14,648 nt of DNA, taken from contig CABUAW010000060.1 in assembly GCA_902489645.1 (NCBI GenBank), positions 1 through 14,648 of the forward strand, given 5' to 3'. A program made the translations under genes and the position numbers. The notes under the pieces are model-generated. The model searched no databases. It was not told the origin of the DNA and saw nothing but the letters and a program-made list of their open reading frames with translations. The stretch is from an uncultured Lachnospiraceae bacterium. GTDB taxonomy: Bacteria; Bacillota; Clostridia; Lachnospirales; Lachnospiraceae. Shown in pieces: positions 5,687 through 12,703 of this stretch (its first letter is position 1; the number at the start of each line of letters is the position of its first letter).

Positions 5687-8302
5687 ATGAAATTAAAAGG
5701 GATTTTACAAAGGGTATTTTTGGTGATGTGCATCTGTCTGGCATTTATGGGGATGGCTGTATATGCCGCAGAGACGGACAGCGGCGAAGAACCATCACAG
5801 GTTTCCATCCTCGGGACGATTCGCGGCGAGGTGGACAACTGGAATCGGCGGATTTATAAATTAACATGCGAGGTTGATGGCGAAGATTTCCGGAACGGCG
5901 ATATCCGGGTGTATGCCGGAAAGAATTTTCATGTAACGGATAGCAAAGGCAATATTTTATCGGAAGGTACATATATGGATGCCAACGGGAATGTGTCCGA
6001 GGACTTTAAAGGCGGTAAAATTTGTCGGGATATCAACGGATGGTATATTTTATGGGAGGATACCGGGCTTAAAGAATGGGGCCTTCACAGGCTTTATGTT
6101 CAGGCCGACAGTGATTTTGTGGGCGGTAATAATCAGACGATTGGTATAGAAGGAATGTCCGGCGTCTACCTGGATTCAGAATCGGCCGTGGCCGATGTGC
6201 CATTTGATACGATGAAAGTCAACGTGGCGGCGGAGGTTGACGCTTCTGACGTGGTATTTCCGGTCATGCAGGGAATGGATTTAAGCCAGTCGGATTTTTT
6301 AAATAAAGCAGCCGTGAAGATGGAATGTGTCTATGGAAACCTGCGGGATTTACCTCTCAAAGTTCAGTGGTATCGGGTAGTCAATGGCGTGGAAGAGGCG
6401 GTTGGAGATATGATTACCAGAGCGCCGTACCATTTGCCTGAAAGCGAAGCCAAAACGCTGACAGAGGCGAAAGAATATAAAGTAAAAATCTACTATAATG
6501 GTGAAGCTTCCACAGAGGAGGCAAAATCGGCCAGCGGCGGCCATGAGGTGTCCGTATCGGAAGATGTGCCGATGGATGAGGCGTCATTTAAGACTGAGAT
6601 GGTCAGCGGATGCATTGATGTGGCAGTATGCCTTGAACAGCTTCCATATAATAATTCCACAGCGCATACGTTCCGGTTTAAATTATACCGGTTTGATGAA
6701 CAGAATCAGACGATTACCGATGATACGCCGTTTACCGAACATGTGCTGACTTTCGATGCAAATGGGGACCGGGCCGAAAAACATCTGTTGATTGAAGGCT
6801 TGACAGCCGGCTGGTATACCCTTGTACCGGAAAATTCTGAGGAAGATTTTGCGGAAATTACGGAAAAAAGGAAGGATAATTCACTGCCAGCTGCCAGAAC
6901 CGGAAGCAGCGCCGGAGTGGATTTTCATATCGGCGAGATTGTGGACAACCAGTACAGTTGGGAAATTATCCGATATCAGGGGCAGAATCCGGAGAATCCC
7001 CTTGGAACAAATTATTTTAAAGTAACCTATAATTACCGGGAAACATTGTATGGCGTCAGTTATGCGATGAATCTTCCGGGAGGCTATGGCTTAAACGGAA
7101 ACCCGCCGATTGATATGGCAAAATACCGTACGGGCGCTATGGTCCCTGCCCAGGGAGGAAACGGCATGACGGCCGAAGGATGGCAGTTTGTCGGCTGGGC
7201 CTTAGATGCGGGCGATGGCATTTATAAAGCGGGTGAAAAGATTTATTCGGATGTTTCTATCCATGGAATTCCTGTGGAAACTCAGGCAGCGATGAGTGAT
7301 GGCGGACTAACATTTTATGGCCGTTGGATTCCGGTGTATTCGGTGAATTATGATGGAAATACGAATACCGGCGGCTCTGTTCCGAAGGATGCGTCGGGAA
7401 CGGTCATAGAGGGAAGTAATGTCTATTATTCCGGCGATGAAGTGACGGTTAAAGAACCGGGAAATCTGGAAAAGTCGGATACGGACGGTACGCGTTATGT
7501 GTTCGACGGCTGGTCTGTGAATCAGGATGGTTCGGGCGCCCGGTTAAAAGCCGGAGACAAGATAAAGGTTGCCGATGCCGACGTGACCTTTTACGCTCAG
7601 TGGCGGGCCGTGGGTACGGATAAATATGCGGTGACTTATATTGCGTCGCTGCCAAAGGATACACTCCTGACAGGGGAATTGCCTTCGGATAAGGATAAAT
7701 ATGAGGAAGGCGCCATTGTCAAAGTAAAGGACCAGGGAAGCATGGCTATTGAACATTATCGCTTTGCGGGCTGGTCGCTTACCTCGAGGGAGGATGGTCT
7801 GTATCAGTCCGGGGAAGAGCTTTTTGGTACGAAGGACATCGGAAAGATGGTGACCGCAACGGAGACAGCGATGAAGGAACAGGGGCTTACTTTCTATAGC
7901 CGTTGGATTCCGCTGTATCAGATAACCTATCATGCCAATGCAAATAAAGTCGAGAATCTTCCTGAGGATACGAATGAATATGAGGCCGGAGAGATGGCGG
8001 TCGTGCTTTCCGGAGATAAGATGACGCGGGAAGGATATCAGTTCATTGGATGGAATACAAAAATGGACGGCAGCGGCGAAAGCTATGATTCCGGATTAAA
8101 ATTTAATATGCCGGAAGAGAATATTGAGCTTTACGCCCAGTGGAAGAAGCTTCCTGAGCCGGAGACCCTGCCCGAAGATGGGGAAAATCCGGAACCGCCG
8201 GACAAAGGTGGCGTCTGGCCGCTGGTCATTCTCGCAGTAATCGGCGCGGCCTGTATCATTGCTTATGTCGTTTATCAGTGGTTCAGTCACCGGAAACGTT
8301 AA
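5687..8302 (+). CDS. Surface protein with InlB-type (Listeria-Bacteroides) repeats and C-terminal membrane anchor
   Basis: An 871-residue exported protein. A signal peptide spans about residues 1-28 (hydrophobic core, then VYAAE). Residues 35-450 are beta-rich and unrecognised; the part around 320-450 could be an Ig or prealbumin-like fold. Four InlB-B/Flg_new type repeats follow at about 455-547, 548-639, 646-740 and 744-819. Each ends in the typical F/L-Y-x-R/Q-W and contains F-x-G-W. Repeats 1 and 3 are longer, with an insert after GDGIYKAGE or EDGLYQSGE. A Pro/Glu-rich linker, one membrane helix (844-866) and the tail FSHRKR close it. There is no LPXTG motif, so anchoring is by the helix. 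The RBS GGGGAGG lies inside the HAD gene end. Binding or adhesion is likely; the ligand is unknown. Confidence 0.9.
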   Translation: MKLKGILQRVFLVMCICLAFMGMAVYAAETDSGEEPSQVSILGTIRGEVDNWNRRIYKLTCEVDGEDFRNGDIRVYAGKNFHVTDSKGNILSEGTYMDANGNVSEDFKGGKICRDINGWYILWEDTGLKEWGLHRLYVQADSDFVGGNNQTIGIEGMSGVYLDSESAVADVPFDTMKVNVAAEVDASDVVFPVMQGMDLSQSDFLNKAAVKMECVYGNLRDLPLKVQWYRVVNGVEEAVGDMITRAPYHLPESEAKTLTEAKEYKVKIYYNGEASTEEAKSASGGHEVSVSEDVPMDEASFKTEMVSGCIDVAVCLEQLPYNNSTAHTFRFKLYRFDEQNQTITDDTPFTEHVLTFDANGDRAEKHLLIEGLTAGWYTLVPENSEEDFAEITEKRKDNSLPAARTGSSAGVDFHIGEIVDNQYSWEIIRYQGQNPENPLGTNYFKVTYNYRETLYGVSYAMNLPGGYGLNGNPPIDMAKYRTGAMVPAQGGNGMTAEGWQFVGWALDAGDGIYKAGEKIYSDVSIHGIPVETQAAMSDGGLTFYGRWIPVYSVNYDGNTNTGGSVPKDASGTVIEGSNVYYSGDEVTVKEPGNLEKSDTDGTRYVFDGWSVNQDGSGARLKAGDKIKVADADVTFYAQWRAVGTDKYAVTYIASLPKDTLLTGELPSDKDKYEEGAIVKVKDQGSMAIEHYRFAGWSLTSREDGLYQSGEELFGTKDIGKMVTATETAMKEQGLTFYSRWIPLYQITYHANANKVENLPEDTNEYEAGEMAVVLSGDKMTREGYQFIGWNTKMDGSGESYDSGLKFNMPEENIELYAQWKKLPEPETLPEDGENPEPPDKGGVWPLVILAVIGAACIIAYVVYQWFSHRKR

Positions 8303-8314
8303 AAGGAGAAAACG

Positions 8315-8752
8315 ATGGAAAAAATAAGTGAAGAAATGGTCCGGGAAATCGTTAAAAAGGTTTTGAATGAAATGCTGACGGCGGAGGACTTTGTAAAGGA
8401 AAAGGATTCCAGCGGAATTTTAAAAATAAAAACAGATACGGTCAAATGCGAGCCCTTCGGAGATACGCCGGGAGTTTATCTGAAAGATGTTGTTTCGCTG
8501 GAGGAAGCCCCGAGAATGGGTGCGGGTATTATGGAGCTGGACCACACGAGCTTTGAGTGGACATTGACCTATGATGAGTACGATATGGTCATATCTGGGA
8601 TTCTGGAAATTGAAATTGACGGACGTATCGTTACGGGATATCCGGGAGATATTATTTATATACCGAAAGGCAGTCATATCCATTTTCAGACACGTTCAAA
8701 AACGCGGTATGCTTATTTTGTGTATCCGGCCAACTGGCAGAGCCAGGAATAA
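8315..8752 (+). CDS. eutQ: EutQ-like cupin protein
   Basis: A 145-residue protein that matches the EutQ cupin. Family stretches are GDTPGVYLKDVV, RMGAGIMELDHTSFEWTL, YDEYDMVISGILEIEIDG, PGDIIYIPKGSHIHFQT and the ending YFVYPANW. It is shorter than Salmonella EutQ (about 230 residues), keeping the C-terminal cupin barrel and only a short N-terminus. That N-terminus (ISEEMVREIVKKVLNEML, residues 4-21) is an amphipathic helix like those that carry enzymes into bacterial microcompartments. EutQ has been reported to have acetate kinase activity and to aid ethanolamine use; whether that holds here is open. The start has AAGGAGA at 8303-8309, and the gene is 12 bases after the surface-protein gene. 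No other eut gene is in the window. Confidence 0.88.
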   Translation: MEKISEEMVREIVKKVLNEMLTAEDFVKEKDSSGILKIKTDTVKCEPFGDTPGVYLKDVVSLEEAPRMGAGIMELDHTSFEWTLTYDEYDMVISGILEIEIDGRIVTGYPGDIIYIPKGSHIHFQTRSKTRYAYFVYPANWQSQE

Positions 8753-8767
8753 AAAATGTATATTCAG

Positions 8768-8810
8768 CCTCCTGTTTGCGCATACTAAGCAAAAACAGGA
8801 GGTCTTTTCT
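8768..8810 (+). promoter_or_regulatory. Hairpin that contains the enolase ribosome binding site
   Basis: CCTCCTGTTT (8768-8777) and AAACAGGAGG (8793-8802) form a perfect 10-bp inverted repeat. The 3' arm contains AGGAGG (8797-8802), the Shine-Dalgarno sequence eight bases before the enolase ATG. TCTTTTCT follows. It can act as a terminator, as a lid on enolase translation, or both. The two arms and their position are seen; the effect is inferred. Confidence 0.75.
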
Positions 8811-10097
8811 ATGATGAAGGAAATTCAGGAGATTAAAGGCAGAGAAGTGTTGGATTCCAGAGGTAATCCGACAGTGGAGGTGGAAGTCGTTCTGAGGCAT
8901 GGCATTGCAGGTCGGGCGATTGTGCCGTCCGGTGCATCCACAGGAATTTATGAAGCTCTGGAGCTGCGGGATGGCGACAAAAAACGTTATGGCGGAAAAG
9001 GCGTGAAAAAGGCGGTAAAACATGTCAATGAAACGATTGCCAAAGCGCTGTACGGGATGGATGTGACAAAACAGCAGGCGTTGGATGACAAGCTTTTGGA
9101 GCTTGATGGGACAGAAGCAAAAAAGAACCTGGGGGCCAATGCGATTCTTGGCGTGTCTTTGGCCTGTGCCAGAGCCGGCGCAAAATTTTACCATATGCCA
9201 TTGTTTCGATATATTGGCGGCGTGGCCGGAACATTGCTGCCGATGCCGATGATGAATATTTTAAACGGCGGCGCCCATGCGGATAATGGCATCGATTTCC
9301 AGGAATTTATGATTGTGCCGACCGGAGCCAAATGTTTTAAACAGGCGCTTCGTATGGGAAGTGAAGTTTTTCATTCCCTGAAAGGCGTTTTAAGCGGTAT
9401 GGGACTGAATACGGCGGTTGGGGATGAAGGCGGCTTTGCGCCGGATTTGGCCAGCAATGAGGATGGTCTTAAAGTGATTATGGAGGCCATCGAAAAAGCC
9501 GGATATGAACCGGGAAAGGATGTCTGCCTGGCTTTGGATGTGGCCAGCAGTGAGTTTTATAAGGACGGCAATTATATTCTTTACGGAGAAAACAATAAAG
9601 TATTTGACAGTCAGGGAATCGGCGAATACTATGAAATGCTTGTCGGCAAATATCCGATTGTATCTATTGAGGACGGATGCGACCAGGATGACTGGGAAGG
9701 ATGGAAAAATCTGACGGCCCGCCTGGGGTCAAAAACCCAATTGGTCGGCGATGATTTCTTTGTGACAAATACCCGGAGACTTCAGGAGGGAATTGCCCAA
9801 AAAGCGGCGAATGCGATTCTTATCAAGCCGAACCAGATAGGCACGCTGACAGAGACAATTCAGGCGGTGCAGATGGCCGGATGCGCCGGGTATGGCGCCA
9901 TTATGTCCCATCGTTCCGGAGAGAGTGAAGACACAACGATTGCGGATTTGGCTGTCGGATTAAACTGCGGACAGATTAAAACCGGCTCTTTATCCAGAAC
10001 GGACCGCCTGGCAAAGTACAATCAACTTTTGAGAATTGAGGAAATGCTTGGAAAAGGCGCAAGATTTGAGAATCCTTTTATTGACAAAATAAGATGA
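8811..10097 (+). CDS. eno: Enolase (phosphopyruvate hydratase)
   Basis: A 428-residue enolase converting 2-phosphoglycerate to phosphoenolpyruvate in glycolysis, of normal length. Catalytic and metal residues are all visible: the mobile loop SGASTG (40-45), H156 in GGAHADN, E165, E206 in GDEGG, metal ligands D243, E287 and D314, base K339, H367-R368-S369 and K390. It has IKPNQIG where most bacterial enolases have Val or Leu after the Lys, and EDGCDQDDW where many have EDGxxEDDW. The start at 8811 is set by AGGAGG; an in-frame extension to 8571 would run through the eutQ end. Codons favour GCG, GCC, CCG and CGG, unlike ilvC, which is surprising for a main glycolytic enzyme. Its last codons contain the ilv promoter. 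Confidence 0.97.
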   Translation: MMKEIQEIKGREVLDSRGNPTVEVEVVLRHGIAGRAIVPSGASTGIYEALELRDGDKKRYGGKGVKKAVKHVNETIAKALYGMDVTKQQALDDKLLELDGTEAKKNLGANAILGVSLACARAGAKFYHMPLFRYIGGVAGTLLPMPMMNILNGGAHADNGIDFQEFMIVPTGAKCFKQALRMGSEVFHSLKGVLSGMGLNTAVGDEGGFAPDLASNEDGLKVIMEAIEKAGYEPGKDVCLALDVASSEFYKDGNYILYGENNKVFDSQGIGEYYEMLVGKYPIVSIEDGCDQDDWEGWKNLTARLGSKTQLVGDDFFVTNTRRLQEGIAQKAANAILIKPNQIGTLTETIQAVQMAGCAGYGAIMSHRSGESEDTTIADLAVGLNCGQIKTGSLSRTDRLAKYNQLLRIEEMLGKGARFENPFIDKIR

Positions 10098-10109
10098 AGT
10101 TACTATAAT
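10081..10109 (+). promoter_or_regulatory. Perfect consensus promoter for ilvN-ilvC, inside the eno end
   Basis: TTGACA (10081-10086), a 17-base spacer and TATAAT (10104-10109) match the sigma-A consensus at every position. The -35 is part of the enolase codons for Asp-Lys near the C-terminus. The transcription start would be near 10116, right before the hairpin at 10118. Confidence 0.88.
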
Positions 10110-10117
10110 AAGTAGAC

Positions 10118-10156
10118 AAGCGGACGCTTTGCTTCGGCGAAGTGTCCGGCTTTAAA
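10118..10156 (+). promoter_or_regulatory. UUCG hairpin at the 5' end of the ilv transcript / eno terminator
   Basis: AAGCGGACGCTTTGC (10118-10132) pairs with GCGAAGTGTCCGGCTT (10137-10152) around a TTCG tetraloop. The stem is about 15 bp with two G-T wobbles and one bulged G. TTTAAAT follows, a poor T-tract. It comes after the eno stop and also directly at the predicted ilv start. It may end eno transcripts, cap the ilv mRNA against decay, or attenuate it. Confidence 0.7.
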
Positions 10157-10176
10157 TAACAAGGGAAGGTGCAGGT

Positions 10177-10677
10177 ATGGAACAAAAGAGAGTTTTTTCA
10201 CTATTGGTGGATAATACTTCCAGTGTTTTAAGCCGTGTATCAGGACTTTTTACCCGCAGAGGATACAATATTCACAGCATTTCCGCCGGCGTGACGATGG
10301 ACCCGAGATATACCCGGATTACAGTTGTTGTCGATGGAGATGATTTAATTTTTGAACAGATTGAGAAACAGATGCGTAAGATGGTGGATGTACTCGATGT
10401 CAAAACACTGCAAGAGGGCGTTTCCGTTTGCCGCGAATTGATTATGATTAAGATTCGGGCGAATGCGGAAGAACGTCAGGCGATTTTGTCAGTGGTTGAT
10501 ATTTTCCGGGCGAAGGTCGTGGATGCGGGTATTGATTCTATGATTATCGAGCTGACTGGCAATCAATCCAAGTTAGATGCGTTTATCCGTCTGGTCAGCG
10601 ATTACGAAATCCTTGAACTGGCCCGAACCGGCGTCACTGGCTTATCCAGGGGCATGGACGACGTAAAGTATTTATAG
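10177..10677 (+). CDS. ilvN: Acetolactate synthase small (regulatory) subunit
   Basis: A 166-residue protein of usual length. An N-terminal ACT domain (about residues 4-78: RVFSLLVDNTSSVLSRVSGLFTRRGYNIHSISAG) is followed by the C-terminal IlvN domain (about 80-158: ELIMIKIRANAEERQAIL...FRAKVVDAG, IIELTGNQSKLDAFI). It stimulates the catalytic subunit IlvB and gives valine feedback inhibition in the first step of branched-chain amino acid synthesis. AAGGGAAGG stands seven bases before the ATG. IlvB is not adjacent: the gene upstream is eno. It is 100 bases before ilvC, with no clear promoter or terminator between, so they are probably one transcript. Confidence 0.96.
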   Translation: MEQKRVFSLLVDNTSSVLSRVSGLFTRRGYNIHSISAGVTMDPRYTRITVVVDGDDLIFEQIEKQMRKMVDVLDVKTLQEGVSVCRELIMIKIRANAEERQAILSVVDIFRAKVVDAGIDSMIIELTGNQSKLDAFIRLVSDYEILELARTGVTGLSRGMDDVKYL

Positions 10678-10777
10678 CTCCATAATAATATTCCGTCTGA
10701 TGCACGATGAAGTGTACAGCTCTGTATTATTAGAAGATACATATTTTAAAAGATTTAACAGTAGGAGGAAGTTAAAA

Positions 10778-11794
10778 ATGGCTAAGATTTTTTATCAGGA
10801 AGACTGTAACCTGTCTCTTTTAGAGGGAAAAACGATTGCAATTATCGGTTACGGCAGCCAGGGACATGCACATGCTTTGAACTTAAAAGAGTCAGGTTGT
10901 CATGTAATCATCGGACTTTATGAAGGAAGCAAATCATGGGCAAAAGCAGAAGCTCAGGGATTTGAAGTGTTTACAGCAGCAGAAGCTGCAAAACAGGCAG
11001 ATATCATCATGATTCTTATTAATGATGAATTACAGGCGGATATGTACAAGAAAGATATCGAACCAAACCTTGAAGAAGGAAACATGTTAATGTTTGCTCA
11101 TGGTTTTAATATTCATTTCGGATGTATCGTACCTCCGGCCTATGTTGACGTTACAATGATTGCTCCAAAGGCTCCGGGACATACAGTAAGAAGCGAGTTC
11201 CAGGAAGGTAAAGGAACACCTTGCCTTATCGCTGTATATCAGGATTACACAGGCAAAGCTCAGGAGATGGCTCTGGCTTACTCTCTGGGTATTGGCGGTG
11301 CAAGAGCCGGCGTTCTTGAAACAACCTTCAAGACAGAAACAGAGACAGACCTTTTCGGCGAACAGGCTGTTCTTTGCGGCGGTGTTTGCGCATTAATGCA
11401 GGCTGGTTTCGAAACATTGGTTGAAGCTGGTTATGACCCAAGAAACGCTTACTTTGAATGTATCCATGAAATGAAACTGATTGTTGACCTTATCTACCAG
11501 AGCGGTTTTGCAGGAATGAGATATTCCATCTCCAATACAGCAGAATACGGCGATTACATCACAGGTCCTAAGATTGTTACAGAGGACACAAAGAAAGCGA
11601 TGAAGAAGATTCTTGCAGACATCCAGGATGGTACATTCGCAAAAGACTTCCTGTTAGATATGTCTCCTGCAGGACGTCAGGTTCACTTCAAGGCTATGCG
11701 TGCAAAAGCAGCAGCGCATCCGTCTGAGATTATCGGTGAAGAAATCCGTAAACTGTACAGCTGGAATGGCGAAGGCAAATTAATCGATAATTAA
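10778..11794 (+). CDS. ilvC: Ketol-acid reductoisomerase
   Basis: A 338-residue class I (short) enzyme, the usual length. It converts acetolactate or acetohydroxybutyrate to the dihydroxy acid with NAD(P)H and Mg2+. The Rossmann part is residues 1-182, with IGYGSQGHAHALNLKESG at 23-40; the all-helical knotted domain follows. Metal ligands are D191 and E195 in ETDLFGEQ, with E227 and E231 in YFECIHEMKLI. The loop after the second strand reads GLYEGSKSW (46-54), with Tyr where NADPH-dependent enzymes mostly have Arg. The start is set by AGGAGG (10763-10768); an in-frame ATG at 10700 has no such site. Codon use (GCT, GCA, AGA, CTT) differs from eno and pfl and suggests high expression. No terminator of its own is seen before the riboswitch. 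Confidence 0.97.
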   Translation: MAKIFYQEDCNLSLLEGKTIAIIGYGSQGHAHALNLKESGCHVIIGLYEGSKSWAKAEAQGFEVFTAAEAAKQADIIMILINDELQADMYKKDIEPNLEEGNMLMFAHGFNIHFGCIVPPAYVDVTMIAPKAPGHTVRSEFQEGKGTPCLIAVYQDYTGKAQEMALAYSLGIGGARAGVLETTFKTETETDLFGEQAVLCGGVCALMQAGFETLVEAGYDPRNAYFECIHEMKLIVDLIYQSGFAGMRYSISNTAEYGDYITGPKIVTEDTKKAMKKILADIQDGTFAKDFLLDMSPAGRQVHFKAMRAKAAAHPSEIIGEEIRKLYSWNGEGKLIDN

Positions 11795-11803
11795 TTTTAA
11801 TAC

Positions 11804-11832
11804 TTGACAAAAAAACATCATCACGTTAAAAT
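11804..11832 (+). promoter_or_regulatory. Promoter of the ZTP riboswitch-pflA-pflB unit
   Basis: TTGACA (11804-11809), a 17-base spacer and TAAAAT (11827-11832) give eleven of twelve consensus matches. Transcription would start near 11839, just before the first riboswitch stem. Confidence 0.87.
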
Positions 11833-11841
11833 CTGTATCAT

Positions 11842-11940
11842 AACATATGACTGACGGATTTAGTGGAAGAACCACATGAAGTATGTTTGTTTATTAAGCC
11901 GACCGTCTGGGCATCAGCCCGGGCAGTCGGCTGTTTTTGT
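11842..11940 (+). promoter_or_regulatory. ZTP riboswitch (pfl motif)
   Basis: The leader folds as the ZTP/ZMP aptamer. P1 is AACATA (11842-11847) with TATGTT (11882-11887). Inside it lies the conserved CTGACGG (11851-11857), then P2 GTGG (11863-11866) with CCAC (11872-11875) and the ATGAAGTATG segment. P3 is GCCGAC (11898-11903) with GTCGGC (11926-11931), containing CTGGGC (11907-11912) paired with GCCCGG (11917-11922). GACGG (11853-11857) can pair with CCGTC (11903-11907), the known pseudoknot. P3 is followed by T's, so it doubles as the terminator. Known members sense ZMP/ZTP, which build up when 10-formyl-THF is low, and then switch genes on. Here the target is pflA-pflB, the association that gave the motif its first name. 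Confidence 0.95.
11898..11938 (+). terminator. Riboswitch-controlled intrinsic terminator
   Basis: The P3 stem GCCGAC...GTCGGC with its inner CTGGGC/GCCCGG helix is followed directly by TGTTTTTG. Without ligand the stem should form fully and stop transcription before pflA. With ligand the pseudoknot and P3 contacts hold it in the aptamer form. It is also the first terminator met by transcripts coming from ilvC. Confidence 0.88.
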
Positions 11941-11959
11941 ATGTAAAGGAGGTTTAAAA

Positions 11960-12679
11960 ATGATATTCGGACGAATTCATTCAATAGAATCTATGGCTTT
12001 GGTCGATGGACCGGGAGTTCGTTCCGTTGTTTTTTTACAAGGCTGCCATCTTCGATGTCAGTATTGTCACAATCCCGATACATGGTCTATGACAGGTAAT
12101 TCTATTCAGGAAATGTCGGCGCAGGAGCTTGTGAAACGTCTCTCACGTTTTAAACCTTATTATGGAGATAAAGGCGGTGTGACATTTTCCGGCGGGGAGC
12201 CTCTGCTCCAGAGCGATTTTCTTCGGGAAGCTTTGCCTCTGTGTAAGGCGGCTGGCCTGCATACCTGTCTGGATACGGCCGGGTGCGGCACTGGAGGTTA
12301 TGAGGACATACTTCGGTTTACAGATTTGGTTCTTCTGGACATTAAACACTATACCCGGGAGGGTTATCAGCGGGTGACCGGTCAGACGCCGGATGCGTCG
12401 CTTGCGTTTTTGGAGACAGCTCAAAAAATGAATATTCCCCTCTGGATTCGTCATGTTGTTGTTCCGGGACTTACCGATGGGAAGGAGCATTTCGAAGGAC
12501 TCGATAAATATATACGGACGTTAAAGCATGTGGAGCGGGTAGAATTGCTTCCGTATCACGTCCTTGGGGTCCATAAATATGAAACGCTTGGAATTCCTTA
12601 TCCCTTAGAAGGCGTTGAACCGATGGAGCCTGATAAACTTTCAGACTGGCAGACACTTATGAATAATCATCTGAACTAA
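11960..12679 (+). CDS. pflA: Pyruvate formate-lyase activating enzyme (radical SAM)
   Basis: A 239-residue cytosolic radical SAM enzyme of the usual PflA length. The cluster motif is GCHLRCQYCHNPD with C29, C33 and C36 (C-x3-C-x2-C). GGVTFSGGEPLLQ, LDTAGCG, LVLLDIKH and PLWIRHVVVPGLTDG are further family stretches. With SAM and a 4Fe-4S cluster it makes the glycyl radical on PflB. The start at 11960 follows AAAGGAGG (11945-11952) by seven bases. An in-frame ATG at 11876 would put 28 extra residues inside the riboswitch and is rejected. It is followed after 24 bases by pflB. The order activase first, enzyme second, is the reverse of the common pflB-pflA order. Both lie under the ZTP riboswitch. 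Confidence 0.96.
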   Translation: MIFGRIHSIESMALVDGPGVRSVVFLQGCHLRCQYCHNPDTWSMTGNSIQEMSAQELVKRLSRFKPYYGDKGGVTFSGGEPLLQSDFLREALPLCKAAGLHTCLDTAGCGTGGYEDILRFTDLVLLDIKHYTREGYQRVTGQTPDASLAFLETAQKMNIPLWIRHVVVPGLTDGKEHFEGLDKYIRTLKHVERVELLPYHVLGVHKYETLGIPYPLEGVEPMEPDKLSDWQTLMNNHLN

Positions 12680-12703
12680 TCTTTAAGACAAGGAGCGAGA
12701 AAA

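Noticed and set aside
7544..7933. 129-aa open frame antisense to the surface protein
   Set aside because: Its composition is what the antisense of a repeat-rich gene gives; no start signal.
8153..8302. Sortase-type LPXTG anchor at the end of the surface protein
   Set aside because: The linker has LPEPETLPEDG but no LPXTG motif before the membrane helix.
8571..8810. In-frame extension of enolase by 80 residues
   Set aside because: It overlaps the eutQ coding region in another frame; AGGAGG and the family start fit 8811.
8652..9194. 180-aa open frame antisense to eutQ and eno
   Set aside because: It is a shadow of two well-supported genes, with no family resemblance and no binding site.
10683..10732. 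TAATAATA/TATTATTA inverted repeat between ilvN and ilvC
   Set aside because: Only A-T pairs with a long loop and no T-tract; likely chance in AT-rich spacer. I also found no T-box or good promoter there.
11876..11959. In-frame ATG that would extend pflA by 28 residues
   Set aside because: The extension is made of riboswitch and terminator sequence and has no ribosome binding site; AAAGGAGG supports 11960.
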